Of a stretch of 59,454 nucleotides of DNA, positions 30,881 through 39,787 are shown one piece after another. Both the position numbers and the translations under genes were made by a program. This DNA comes from Pseudomonas sp. CBZ-4 (GTDB taxonomy: Bacteria; Pseudomonadota; Gammaproteobacteria; Pseudomonadales; Pseudomonadaceae): assembly GCF_000346755.1 (NCBI RefSeq), contig NZ_ANNV01000126.1, forward strand, positions 1-59,454, given 5' to 3'. Under the pieces are notes generated by a model. That model had not been told where the DNA came from. It worked only from the letters and a program-made list of their open reading frames with translations, and made no database searches. Within the stretch, counting starts at the first letter, position 1. Every line of letters starts with the position of its first letter.

Positions 30881-33517
30881 TCAGTTTTTTGGCTGCAGCA
30901 ACAACGCTACCAACGCACTCCACCCGGTCTGATGCGACGCCCCCAACCCGCGCCCGGTTTCGCCATGGAAATACTCATGGAACAGCACCAGGTCACGGCT
31001 CGCCGGGTCCGCTTCCAACTGCGCATACCCCGCCATCGATGGCCGCAGCCCATCCTCGTCCCTTAGAAACAACCCCGTCAGCCGCGCGCTGAGGCTGTCA
31101 GCCACTTCCTCCAGCGATGCCAGATAACCACTGCCCGTCGGGTACTCCACCGAAAAGTTGTCGGCGTAGTAGCGGTGAAATTCCCGCAGCGATTCGATCA
31201 GCATATAGTTCACCGGCATCCACAACGGCCCGCGCCAATTGGAGTTGCCACCATACAAACGCGAGTCGGATTCGCCGGGCTGGTAGCTTGCACATAACGT
31301 ATTGCCGTTCATCTTCAACGCCAGCGGCTGCTCGGCAAACGCCTTGGACAATGAGCGCACACCAAACGCCGACAAGAACTCGGCGTCATCGAGCATGCGC
31401 CGCAGCAGGTCCTTGGTGCGCTCACCGCGCAGCAGCGCCAGCAACAGGCGATTGCCCTGGCCCGGTTCGTTCCAGCGCGACACCAGCTTGGCCAAGTCGG
31501 GCCTGTGCTTCATGAACCCCAGCAAACGCTCGCGCAACCCTTCCAGGCCTTCATGCTCGTGCTGTTCCAGCACCAGCACGGCAAACAGGGGCATCAGCCC
31601 GACCATGGAGCGCAGGCGTACCGGTTCGTTACTGCCGTCGGGGCGGTGCAGGACGTCGTAGAAAAACTGGTCCTGTTCATCCCACAAGCCTTCGGCGCTG
31701 TCATCCACGCGGTTGATAGCCCCGGCGATGTACAAGAAGTGCTCGAAAAACTTCACGCCGATGTCCACGTACACGGCATTGCGCTTGGCCAACTCCAGGG
31801 CGATGCGCATCAAGTCCAGCGCATACGCGGCGACCCACGCCGTACCGTCGGCCTGATCCAGCTGATAACCCGGCGGCAGCGCGGCCGAGCGGTCGAACAA
31901 GGCAATATTGTCCAGCCCCAGGAACCCGCCCTGGAACAGATTGCGCCCCTCGGCATCCTTGCGGTTGACCCACCAGGAAAAATTCAGCAGCAGCTTGTGG
32001 AATATCCTTTCCAGGAAGTCCATATCGCCTACGCCGGTCAGCGCCTTGTCCTGCTGATACACGCGCCAACTGGCCCAGGCGTGCACCGGCGGGGTGGCGT
32101 CGTCGAAGCGCCATTCATACGCCGGCAACTGGCCGTTGGGGTGCATGAAACGATCCTTGACCAGCAGCAACAGCTGTTGCTTGGCGTACGCCGGATCGAT
32201 CAGCGCCATGGCCACGGCCTGGAAGCCCTGGTCCCAGGAGGCGTACCACGGGTATTCCCAGGTATCGGGCATGGAGAGGATGTCGACGTTGGACAGGTGC
32301 CGCCAATGGGTATTGCGGATATGCAAGCGTTCAGGCGGTGGCGCGGGCTGGGCCGGGTCGCCATCGAGCCATTGGTTCACATCGAAATAGTACAGCTGCT
32401 TGGACCACAGCAAACCGGCCAGCGCCTGACGCTGTACGTTGCGGGCGTCCTCAGACGCCATGCCCTGCTGCAAGGCCGCGTAGAAATCGTCGGCTTCCTG
32501 GCGGCGCTGTTCAAACAGCTTGCGTGCGTTGACCTGGGGAGCGTCCACGGGGGCAAACCGCAGGTAGATCATTTTGCGTTCCAGGCCCGCCAGCTCGAGG
32601 ATAAACCGCGCCGCGACTTTGGTGCCGCGGTCATGGCGAATCGCCGACTGGACGCCGCTGACCACGTAGTCGTTGACGCCATCCTTGAACGGCCCCGGCG
32701 CCGGTTGCCCATTCAGCCGTGGATAGTTGCTTTCGTTTTCACAGAACAACCACTCGGCCCCCTCTTGCCCCCACGCACTAAGGTGGCGGTCAGGCAATTC
32801 ATGATGGCGTGCCAGTACATGGTCGCCGTCCTGGGTCAGCTGTGGTTTGGGCGCGCCCTCGGTCCAGCTCCAATCATTGCGCGCCCACAACTGCGGCAAC
32901 ACCTGTAACCGCGTCGGCTGATCCGAACGGTTATGCACGGTGATGCGCATGAAAATATCATCGGGTTGATGCTTGGCGTATTCAACACTGACGTCGCAGT
33001 AGCGGTTGTCTTCGAATACTCCGGTATCGAGGATTTCGTACTCGGCGTCAGCCAGCCCACGGCGGGCGTTCTCGGCGATCAGGTCTGCGTACGGAAAGGC
33101 AGCATGGGGGTATTTGTAGAGCATGCGCATGTAGGCATGGCTCGGTACGCCATCGACGAAAAAGTACAGTTCCTTGACGTCTTCACCGTGGTTGCCCTCG
33201 GCGTTGTTCAGGCCGAACAGGCGCTCCTTGATGATTCCATCGCGCTCGTTCCACAGGGCCAGGCCCAGGCACCAGCGTTGCGCCTTGTCACTGAAGCCCG
33301 CCAGGCCGTCCTCGCCCCAACGGTAGGAGCGGCTGCGTGCATGGTCATGGGGGAAGTAGGCCCAGGCGTCGCCATCGGCGCTGTAGTCTTCGCGCACCGT
33401 GCCCCATTGGCGTTCGCTCAGGTAGGGGCCCCACTCGCGCCAGCGCTCGGCGTCGCTGGTTGCCAGGCGTTGGCCTTCGATCGTGTCAGAAATCCGCGTT
33501 ACGGGCGTGGCCGTCAT
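30881..33517 (-). CDS. Large GH63-like glycoside hydrolase (MGH1-type glucosidase domain)
   Basis: This 878-residue protein has no signal peptide and resembles family 63 (alpha/alpha)6-barrel glucosidases. The barrel spans about residues 360-870, with typical segments WEYPWYASWDQGFQAVAMA, LPAYEWRFDDATPPVHAWA and the C-terminal YGGNSNWRGPLWMPVNY and FHEYFHGETGRGLGASHQTG. Acidic residues in DQGF and NWRGP/HGE regions fit the family's catalytic pair. Hydrolysis of an alpha-glucoside is expected; substrate unknown. I used the ATG at 33517, preceded by AGGAGG, rather than an upstream in-frame start. The porin gene ends 68 bases upstream on the same strand. Confidence 0.87.
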   Translation of the reverse strand: MTATPVTRISDTIEGQRLATSDAERWREWGPYLSERQWGTVREDYSADGDAWAYFPHDHARSRSYRWGEDGLAGFSDKAQRWCLGLALWNERDGIIKERLFGLNNAEGNHGEDVKELYFFVDGVPSHAYMRMLYKYPHAAFPYADLIAENARRGLADAEYEILDTGVFEDNRYCDVSVEYAKHQPDDIFMRITVHNRSDQPTRLQVLPQLWARNDWSWTEGAPKPQLTQDGDHVLARHHELPDRHLSAWGQEGAEWLFCENESNYPRLNGQPAPGPFKDGVNDYVVSGVQSAIRHDRGTKVAARFILELAGLERKMIYLRFAPVDAPQVNARKLFEQRRQEADDFYAALQQGMASEDARNVQRQALAGLLWSKQLYYFDVNQWLDGDPAQPAPPPERLHIRNTHWRHLSNVDILSMPDTWEYPWYASWDQGFQAVAMALIDPAYAKQQLLLLVKDRFMHPNGQLPAYEWRFDDATPPVHAWASWRVYQQDKALTGVGDMDFLERIFHKLLLNFSWWVNRKDAEGRNLFQGGFLGLDNIALFDRSAALPPGYQLDQADGTAWVAAYALDLMRIALELAKRNAVYVDIGVKFFEHFLYIAGAINRVDDSAEGLWDEQDQFFYDVLHRPDGSNEPVRLRSMVGLMPLFAVLVLEQHEHEGLEGLRERLLGFMKHRPDLAKLVSRWNEPGQGNRLLLALLRGERTKDLLRRMLDDAEFLSAFGVRSLSKAFAEQPLALKMNGNTLCASYQPGESDSRLYGGNSNWRGPLWMPVNYMLIESLREFHRYYADNFSVEYPTGSGYLASLEEVADSLSARLTGLFLRDEDGLRPSMAGYAQLEADPASRDLVLFHEYFHGETGRGLGASHQTGWSALVALLLQPKN

Positions 33518-33585
33518 GGGTCCTCCTGCGCCTACAAGGTGAGGTGCAGTGTAGGACCCATCCACGCCCGTGTGCACATGAAGGT

Positions 33586-34995
33586 TTAGAAGATCGCGTA
33601 GGTGTAGTTGAAGATCAGGCGGGTTTGATCCTGATCGGCAGTGCCGGTGTTCTTGCCGTGGTAGGTACCGGTACGGAAGGTGGTACCGAAGCCTTTCAGA
33701 GGACCGGCCTGCACTACGTAGTCCAGGCGGAAGTCGGCCTCGTTTTCTTTCTGGTCAGGCCCACCGGCCACCTTCGCCTTGATATCCCGGCCATCCAGGT
33801 ACGCCACGGACGCCTTCAAGCCAGGTACGTAGGCCTTGAAGTCATACGAATACTGACCAAAGTTGACCTGCTCGCCCGCACGGGAGAACTGGCCGACCAC
33901 GGCGTCGGTGAACAGGTAGAAGTCGCTGCCACCGGCACCTTGTGCGTGCGGATCAGCCAGGCTGCCCTGGTTCACCCAGACAAAGCCGCCGTCGTCACCC
34001 ACGCCAATATGGCCAAGCATCAGGCTGCTGCCGCCCAGTTGGTAGGTGAAGGCCGCACTGTAGGTTTTGTTGTCGACTTCGTTGGCGTGCCGGGCATAGC
34101 CGCCGTTGTTGTTGAACTGGTAGCCGCTCTGGCCGTTCTTGCCGTCGCTGCTGCTGTCGAAGTAGCGCAGGTCAGTCTTGAACGATTGGTCATTGCCCAG
34201 CGGCAGTACGTGGACCAGGCCGAAGTAGTTCTGTTTGTAGAAGTCTTGCAGTTGGGCGTAGTAGTACTGCAACGTCAGGTTTTTCGCGATGACGTTGTCG
34301 GAAGAACCAAACGGCTTGTAGTCCACCCCCCCGAACTTGAAGCTGTCGCTGTCGCGCTGACCACCCGCCACACTCAAACCGGTGGAGTTGCTGGAGGCAC
34401 GGCCTTCGGCGCGGTTCAGTTCACCGCCGGTGAAGGTCACGTTGGGAATATCGCTCGACGTCAGGATGCCGCCATCAAAGGTTTGCGGGGCCACGCGGCT
34501 GTCGTTGGACACCAGGATCGGCAACACCGGCGCCAAGCCACCACCGACGTGCAACTCGGTCTGGGAAATACGGAACTTCACGTTGCCCGCGGCACGACCA
34601 AAAGAGTCGGCCGGTTCAGTGCCGTTGTTCTTCGTCGGGAAGAAGCTGTTGCCGTTACCCGCCAGACCCGCGCCTGCGGTGTGGCCATCGCCGCCATCCA
34701 GGCGCAGGGCGCCGAACGCCATCAGGTCAAAACCGACGCCCACGGTGCCTTGGGTGAAGCCGGACTTGTAGTCAAACCGCAGCGCGGTGGCGGTTTCGCG
34801 CAGGTCGTTGTTGGTGCCCGAGCGGTTGTCAGCGCTGTAGTACATGGTCCGCGAGCTCACGGAGGCATGGCTGTCTTCCAGGAAACCGCTGTGACCGGTG
34901 CCCGTGCCCAGGGAGCCGAGCCCGAAATCATCAGCTAACGCGTGTTGTGCAAGAACGGCGGCGGTGATCGACAACGCCAGTGTAGAAATTTTCAT
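33586..34995 (-). CDS. OprD-family outer-membrane porin
   Basis: This 469-residue protein has a signal peptide (MKISTLALSITAAVLAQHALA) and the OprD pattern: GFLEDSHASVSSRTMYYSADNR near the mature N-terminus, alternating beta strands throughout, and a C-terminal strand ending TRLIFNYTYAIF with aromatic last residue as needed for BAM insertion. OprD porins take up basic amino acids, peptides or aromatic acids. Substrate not deducible. The gene is divergent from hglS across 289 bases. Confidence 0.93.
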   Translation of the reverse strand: MKISTLALSITAAVLAQHALADDFGLGSLGTGTGHSGFLEDSHASVSSRTMYYSADNRSGTNNDLRETATALRFDYKSGFTQGTVGVGFDLMAFGALRLDGGDGHTAGAGLAGNGNSFFPTKNNGTEPADSFGRAAGNVKFRISQTELHVGGGLAPVLPILVSNDSRVAPQTFDGGILTSSDIPNVTFTGGELNRAEGRASSNSTGLSVAGGQRDSDSFKFGGVDYKPFGSSDNVIAKNLTLQYYYAQLQDFYKQNYFGLVHVLPLGNDQSFKTDLRYFDSSSDGKNGQSGYQFNNNGGYARHANEVDNKTYSAAFTYQLGGSSLMLGHIGVGDDGGFVWVNQGSLADPHAQGAGGSDFYLFTDAVVGQFSRAGEQVNFGQYSYDFKAYVPGLKASVAYLDGRDIKAKVAGGPDQKENEADFRLDYVVQAGPLKGFGTTFRTGTYHGKNTGTADQDQTRLIFNYTYAIF

Positions 34996-35124
34996 TAACG
35001 ACGGCCCCTAAACATTTTTTTATGTGTGTGATGTGTAAAACGGCGTTTTCATCCTTGCGAACGTGACGATTCTTTCATGCCGGGTGGGGGCGACTGCGTG
35101 AAGAATTAGTTAGGAAAAACAGCG

Positions 35125-35139
35125 GAAAATGAAATTTTC
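35125..35139. promoter_or_regulatory. Operator-like palindrome GAAAAT-GAA-ATTTTC
   Basis: A perfect 15-base inverted repeat in the region between the divergent oprD-like and hglS genes. It lies 130 bases from the porin ATG and 146 from the hglS ATG. No regulator gene lies nearby. Nothing else clear was seen in the 289-base intergenic region. Confidence 0.4.
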
Positions 35140-35284
35140 AGCCGGACGATTTTTGTCATATTCACGTCATCTCATTCATCCAAGGAATGAAGTCCAGAGG
35201 ATTCTTCGTTTGCAAGTGTCGCGGGCGCTCAACAAAATCCAGAAAAAGGCCACGTTCATCGCCACCGTCATCAGGAATTTTTCT

Positions 35285-36661
35285 ATGCCTACCACTGCAC
35301 ATGTCAGCCCCGACGAGATCCGCAAGGGCTTTTCCAAGGCGATGTCCGACATGTACCGAGATGAAGTCCCACTGTATGGCGCGCTGATGGCGCTGGTGGC
35401 CGAGACCAACACCCGTGTGCTCGACGCCCAGCCAGCGCTGGCGCAACAGCTGCAACGTACCGGCGAGATCCAGCGCCTGGACATGGAACGCCACGGCGCC
35501 ATCCGCCTGGGCACCGCCTTCGAACTGGCCACCATCGGCCGCCTGTTTGCGGTGATGGGCATGCAACCGGTGGGCTACTACGACCTGACCCCGGCCGGCG
35601 TACCGGTGCATTCCACCGCGTTTCGTGCGGTGCATGAGCAGGCGCTGCAAACCAGCCCGTTTCGCGTGTTCACCTCGCTGCTGCGCCTGGAGCTGATCGA
35701 AAACCCCGAACTGCGCGCCTTTGCCGAAACCGTCCTGGCCAAACGCAACATCTTCACCGACCGCGCCCTGGCGCTGATCGAACAGGCGGAAAAGGCTGAC
35801 GGTCTCAACGCGGTGGACGCCGAGGAATTTATCCGCGAGGCCCTGGAAACTTTCCGCTGGCACCACACCGCCACCGTGACCCGCGCCCACTACCAGCAAC
35901 TCAGCGACCAGCACCGCCTGATCGCCGACGTGGTGGCCTTCAAGGGCCCGCACATCAACCACCTGACGCCGCGCACCCTGGACATCGACCAGGTCCAGGC
36001 CGCCATGCCCGGCAAAGGCATCACCCCCAAGGCCGTGATCGAAGGTCCGCCACGCCGCCAGTGCCCGATCCTGCTGCGCCAGACCAGCTTCAAGGCCCTC
36101 GACGAAGCCATCGCCTTCACCGACGCCCAGGGCAGCCACAGTGCCCGTTTCGGCGAGATCGAGCAGCGCGGCGTGGCACTCACCCCCAAAGGCCGCACCC
36201 TGTATGACCAATTGTTGAATGCCGCACGCGACGAGCTGGGCGCGTTCCCCACTGAGGGCAACGCCGCGCGTTATGTGCAATTGATCGAACAGCACTTCCA
36301 GGCCTTCCCCGACAACCACGCGCAGATGCGCGAGCAGGGCCTGGCGTACTTCCGCTACTTCGCCACCGCACCAGGCCTGGCGGCACGCGGCCAAGCCGAT
36401 CAACCGCGCACACTGGACGCGCTGATCGCAGCAGGTCATGTGGCGGTGGAACCGTTGGTGTACGAAGATTTCCTGCCGGTGAGTGCGGCGGGGATTTTTC
36501 AGTCAAACCTGGGGGATGCGGCGCAAAGTCACTACGCGGCCAATTCGAACCGGGCCGAGTTTGAGCAGGCGCTGGGGCGGCGGACGATTGATGAGTTGAA
36601 GCTGTATGAGCAGACGCAGCAGCGCTCGATAGAGGCCTGCACTCAAGCGCTGCATGGGTGA
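35285..36661 (+). CDS. hglS: 2-oxoadipate dioxygenase/decarboxylase (HglS, YdcJ family)
   Basis: This 458-residue enzyme of the DUF1338/VOC family is the HglS type, which converts 2-oxoadipate plus oxygen to D-2-hydroxyglutarate and CO2 in D-lysine catabolism. From the ATG at 35285 it has His70 and Arg74 (MERHGAIRLG), His226 (GPHINHLTP) and Glu291/293 (FGEIEQRG), which match the iron-binding and substrate residues reported for P. putida HglS as I recall them. An in-frame ATG at 35129 would add 52 unlikely residues; AGGA lies before 35285. No other lysine-degradation genes are in the window. Confidence 0.9.
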   Translation: MPTTAHVSPDEIRKGFSKAMSDMYRDEVPLYGALMALVAETNTRVLDAQPALAQQLQRTGEIQRLDMERHGAIRLGTAFELATIGRLFAVMGMQPVGYYDLTPAGVPVHSTAFRAVHEQALQTSPFRVFTSLLRLELIENPELRAFAETVLAKRNIFTDRALALIEQAEKADGLNAVDAEEFIREALETFRWHHTATVTRAHYQQLSDQHRLIADVVAFKGPHINHLTPRTLDIDQVQAAMPGKGITPKAVIEGPPRRQCPILLRQTSFKALDEAIAFTDAQGSHSARFGEIEQRGVALTPKGRTLYDQLLNAARDELGAFPTEGNAARYVQLIEQHFQAFPDNHAQMREQGLAYFRYFATAPGLAARGQADQPRTLDALIAAGHVAVEPLVYEDFLPVSAAGIFQSNLGDAAQSHYAANSNRAEFEQALGRRTIDELKLYEQTQQRSIEACTQALHG

Positions 36662-36670
36662 AACAAGATA

Positions 36671-36728
36671 CCCACCCGGCTCATCGGCGTAATCCTTACA
36701 CCGTAAAAGCCCCCAAGAGCCGGATGGG
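36671..36728 (+). terminator. Long-loop inverted repeat after hglS
   Basis: CCCACCCGGCTC (36671-36682) pairs with GAGCCGGATGGG (36717-36728) with one mismatch, around a 34-base loop. It lies 10 bases after the hglS stop, between convergent genes. There is no T-run, so terminator function is uncertain. Confidence 0.35.
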
Positions 36729-36811
36729 CGGTGGGCATCATAGGGACTGCGCCGGGCACTGTCCTCCAGACAATTCTGAACAAATATGACCTAATGCTGT
36801 AGGAACATCAG

Positions 36812-37036
36812 TTAACCCAACTGCTCCACAATCTTGTCCTTGATCAACAGCCGCTTCTTCTTCAGCTTCTCCACATCCTCATCGCTGGCACTGGCCGATT
36901 CGGCCTTCAGCACCTCCTTGTCGGCGTCGTCGTATTGAGTGAGCAGCGAATCCAGACGCTTGTCGCCCGCCCTGCGTTCGTGAATGACGTCCTTGCTCAA
37001 CCCCAAGTCCTGATACAGGTCGTGTTTCACTGGCAT
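36812..37036 (-). CDS. YdcH-family (DUF465) small protein
   Basis: This 74-residue protein is almost entirely charged coiled coil, with HDLYQDLG near the start and EDVEKLKKKRLLIKDKIVEQL at the end, the closing signature of the YdcH family. Function is unknown in all members. The ATG at 37036 has GGAGG at ideal spacing; an upstream in-frame start would add 8 residues. In E. coli ydcH and ydcJ (hglS) have similar names but are separate genes; here they are convergent neighbours. Confidence 0.88.
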   Translation of the reverse strand: MPVKHDLYQDLGLSKDVIHERRAGDKRLDSLLTQYDDADKEVLKAESASASDEDVEKLKKKRLLIKDKIVEQLG

Positions 37037-37147
37037 GGCGTACCTCCGCAAGTTGATCAATGGCTTACGCCCTTGAAGCTAGACCATTGCGCGGGGTCTT
37101 GTCATGTTTGAGGTCAAGACACTGCTCTAAATGTGGACGAGGGCCCC

Positions 37148-37252
37148 TGTGGGAGCGGGCTTGCCCGCGATTACGGTAGTCCATCCAAACTATCGGTGAC
37201 TGACACTCCGCCATCGCGGGCAAGCCCGCTCCCACAGGGGCCCGTTCCCACA
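37148..37252. repeat. REPIN with degenerate duplicated tip, B type
   Basis: An inverted B-type REP pair (37148-37236) is followed by a partial second copy of its right tip (GGGCCCGTTCCCACAG, 37237-37252). It begins 112 bases upstream of the YdcH gene start and lies just after the 3' end of the UvrA-like gene. Confidence 0.88.
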
Positions 37253-37271
37253 GGTTGATCGGTGGTGCCTG

Positions 37272-39779
37272 TCAGGGTAGCTCTCGGGCCAAAAATGGCG
37301 CAGTGCGGCTGGTTTTGTTTTTGGCCACGGTGTGTGGCGCTCCCTGAGCAACCACCTTCCCGCCCAAGTCCCCCGCCCCCGGCCCGATGTCGATCACCCA
37401 GTCACTCTGCGCCACCACACGCATCTCATGCTCCACCACAACCACGGTGTGCCCGGCGTCCACCAGGTGGTTGAGCTGGCTGAGCAAGCGGTCCACATCC
37501 CGGGGATGCAGGCCGGTGGTCGGTTCATCGAGGACGTACAACGTGGCGCCCCGCGCATTGCGTTGCAGCTCCGTCGCCAGTTTGATTCGCTGCGCCTCGC
37601 CGCCGGACAGCTCGGTGGCCGGCTGGCCCAGGCGCAGGTAGCCCAGGCCGATGTCGCGCAGCACCTGCAACGAGCGCAGCACGCTGGGTTGTTCGGCAAA
37701 CACTTCGACGGCCTGCGCCACCGTCAGCCCCAGCACCTGGGCGATGCTCAAGCCTTGCCATTGGATGGCCAATGTCTCGGGGTTGTAGCGCGCGCCATGG
37801 CAGGTCGGGCACGGTGCGTAGACGCTGGGCATAAACAGCAATTCCACGCTGACAAAGCCTTCACCCTCGCAGTTCGGGCAGCGGCCCTTGGCGACGTTGA
37901 AGGAAAATTGCCCGGCATCGTAACCGCGCTTTTTCGCCGCCGGCGTCGCGGCAAACAGTTTGCGCACGTGGTCGAACAGCCCGGTATAGGTCGCGAGGTT
38001 GGAACGTGGTGTGCGGCCAATGGGTTTCTGGTCCACCTGCACCAGCCGCCGGATCTGCTCCAGGCCGGCGCTGATACGCCCACCGCTGGTTTGCGGGGCG
38101 TCGTCTTCCAGGCTCGGCTCTTCATCGTTTTCGACCACGCGACCCAGGCCGCTGCCCACCAGTTCCAGCAGCGCCTGACTGACCAGGCTGGACTTGCCCG
38201 AGCCGGAAATCCCGGTGACCGCCGTAAAGCAGCCCAAGGGGAAGTCCACGTGCATGTCCTTGAGATTGTTACGCGTCACGCCTTCGAGCTTCAGCCAACC
38301 GCGAGGCTCGCGACACGTCCGAGGCAAGCTGCTTTTTTCGGCAAACAAATACTCACGGGTCTGTGACGCGTCAATCTGCGCCAGTCCCGCCGGTGGCCCG
38401 CTGTACAAGACTTGCCCGCCCTGCTCGCCCGCCGCTGGCCCCACGTCGATCAGCCAGTCGGCGCGGCGCATGGTTTCCAGGTCATGCTCCACCACAAACA
38501 ACGAATTGCCCGCTGCTTTCAAGCGTTCCAACGCGGTGAACAACGCCTCGCCATCGGCCGGATGCAGCCCCGCCGACGGTTCATCCAGCACATAGATCAC
38601 GCCAAACAGCTGGGAACCCAATTGCGTCGCCAGGCGCAAGCGTTGCAGTTCGCCGGACGACAACGTCGGCGTGCTGCGCTCCAGGGACAAATAACCCAGG
38701 CCCAGCTCGGTCAAGGTGCTGACCCGCTCCAGCAGATCCTGGGCGATGCGTTGCGCGGCCAGGCGCTTTTCCACCGACAGGTGCATCTTGTCCTCCCCCG
38801 CCGCCACCGGTCGCAACAGTTCGGCCAGTTGGGTCAACGACAACTGCGACAACTCGCCAATGTCCACCCCGGCAAACTTCACCGACAGCGCCGCCTTGTT
38901 CAACCGCTTGCCCTCGCACAACGGGCAGGCGCTGCCCTGCATGAACTGTGACACGCGCTTTTTCATCAGCGCGCTTTGGCTATGGGTGAAGGTATGCAGG
39001 ACGTAGCGCCGCGCACCGCTGAAAGTGCCCTGGTAGCTCGGCTCCAGCTTGCGCTTGAGCGCGTCGCGGGTTTGCTGCGGGGTAAAGCCGGCGTACACCG
39101 GCACGGTCGGGGTTTCTTCAGTGAACAGAATCCAGTCGCGCTGCTTTTTCGGCAGGTCACGCCAGGGAATGTCCACGTCATAACCCAGGGTCACGAGGAT
39201 GTCCCGCTGGTTCTGGCCCTGCCACGCCAACGGCCAGGAAGCGACGGCGCGCTGGCGAATCGTCAGCGAAGGGTCCGGCACCATCAGCGCTTCGGTCACT
39301 TCATACACCCGGCCCAGGCCGTGGCATTGCGGGCACGCGCCTTGGGGCAGGTTGGGCGAAAAATCCTCGGCATACAGCATCGCCTGCCCCGGCGGGTAGC
39401 TGCCGGCGCGGGAATAGAGCATGCGGATCAGGCTCGACAAGGTGGTGACGCTGCCTACCGATGAGCGCGCACTCGGCGTGCCGCGTTGTTGTTGCAGGGC
39501 CACGGCGGGTGGCAGGCCTTCGATGCTGTCCACATCCGGCACGCCGACCTGGTCGATCAGCCGCCGCGCATACGGCGCCACCGATTCGAAATACCGCCGC
39601 TGTGCCTCGGCATACACCGTGGAAAACGCCAGGGACGACTTGCCCGAACCCGACACCCCGGTAAACACCACCAGGGCATCCCGTGGAATATCCACATCGA
39701 CGTTACGCAGGTTGTGCTCACGGGCGCCGCGCACCCGCACGAAACCGTGGAATTGAGGGATGTTGCGCTGTGAAGTCAT
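37272..39779 (-). CDS. UvrA-like ABC ATPase (class II UvrA, UvrA2)
   Basis: This 835-residue protein has two ABC ATPase halves, each with a Walker A (GVSGSGKSSLAF and GISGSGKSSLVS), an LSGGE-type signature (LSSGELQRLR and ELSGGEAQRIK) and a Walker B with DEPSAGLHP or DEPTTGLHP. It has Cys-pair zinc sites (CPQCHGLG, CPLCEGK, CPNCEGEG with CPTCHGAR). It is about 100 residues shorter than true UvrA and lacks the UvrB-binding domain, which marks the class II group linked to DNA-damage tolerance and drug self-resistance. A REP element separates it from the 3' genes. No SOS box was seen at its start. Confidence 0.9.
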   Translation of the reverse strand: MTSQRNIPQFHGFVRVRGAREHNLRNVDVDIPRDALVVFTGVSGSGKSSLAFSTVYAEAQRRYFESVAPYARRLIDQVGVPDVDSIEGLPPAVALQQQRGTPSARSSVGSVTTLSSLIRMLYSRAGSYPPGQAMLYAEDFSPNLPQGACPQCHGLGRVYEVTEALMVPDPSLTIRQRAVASWPLAWQGQNQRDILVTLGYDVDIPWRDLPKKQRDWILFTEETPTVPVYAGFTPQQTRDALKRKLEPSYQGTFSGARRYVLHTFTHSQSALMKKRVSQFMQGSACPLCEGKRLNKAALSVKFAGVDIGELSQLSLTQLAELLRPVAAGEDKMHLSVEKRLAAQRIAQDLLERVSTLTELGLGYLSLERSTPTLSSGELQRLRLATQLGSQLFGVIYVLDEPSAGLHPADGEALFTALERLKAAGNSLFVVEHDLETMRRADWLIDVGPAAGEQGGQVLYSGPPAGLAQIDASQTREYLFAEKSSLPRTCREPRGWLKLEGVTRNNLKDMHVDFPLGCFTAVTGISGSGKSSLVSQALLELVGSGLGRVVENDEEPSLEDDAPQTSGGRISAGLEQIRRLVQVDQKPIGRTPRSNLATYTGLFDHVRKLFAATPAAKKRGYDAGQFSFNVAKGRCPNCEGEGFVSVELLFMPSVYAPCPTCHGARYNPETLAIQWQGLSIAQVLGLTVAQAVEVFAEQPSVLRSLQVLRDIGLGYLRLGQPATELSGGEAQRIKLATELQRNARGATLYVLDEPTTGLHPRDVDRLLSQLNHLVDAGHTVVVVEHEMRVVAQSDWVIDIGPGAGDLGGKVVAQGAPHTVAKNKTSRTAPFLARELP

Positions 39780-39787
39780 GGTCAACC

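Noticed and set aside
31505..32908. 467-codon plus-strand frame inside the glycosidase gene
   Set aside because: Antisense shadow; the minus-strand protein matches GH63-like enzymes over its full length.
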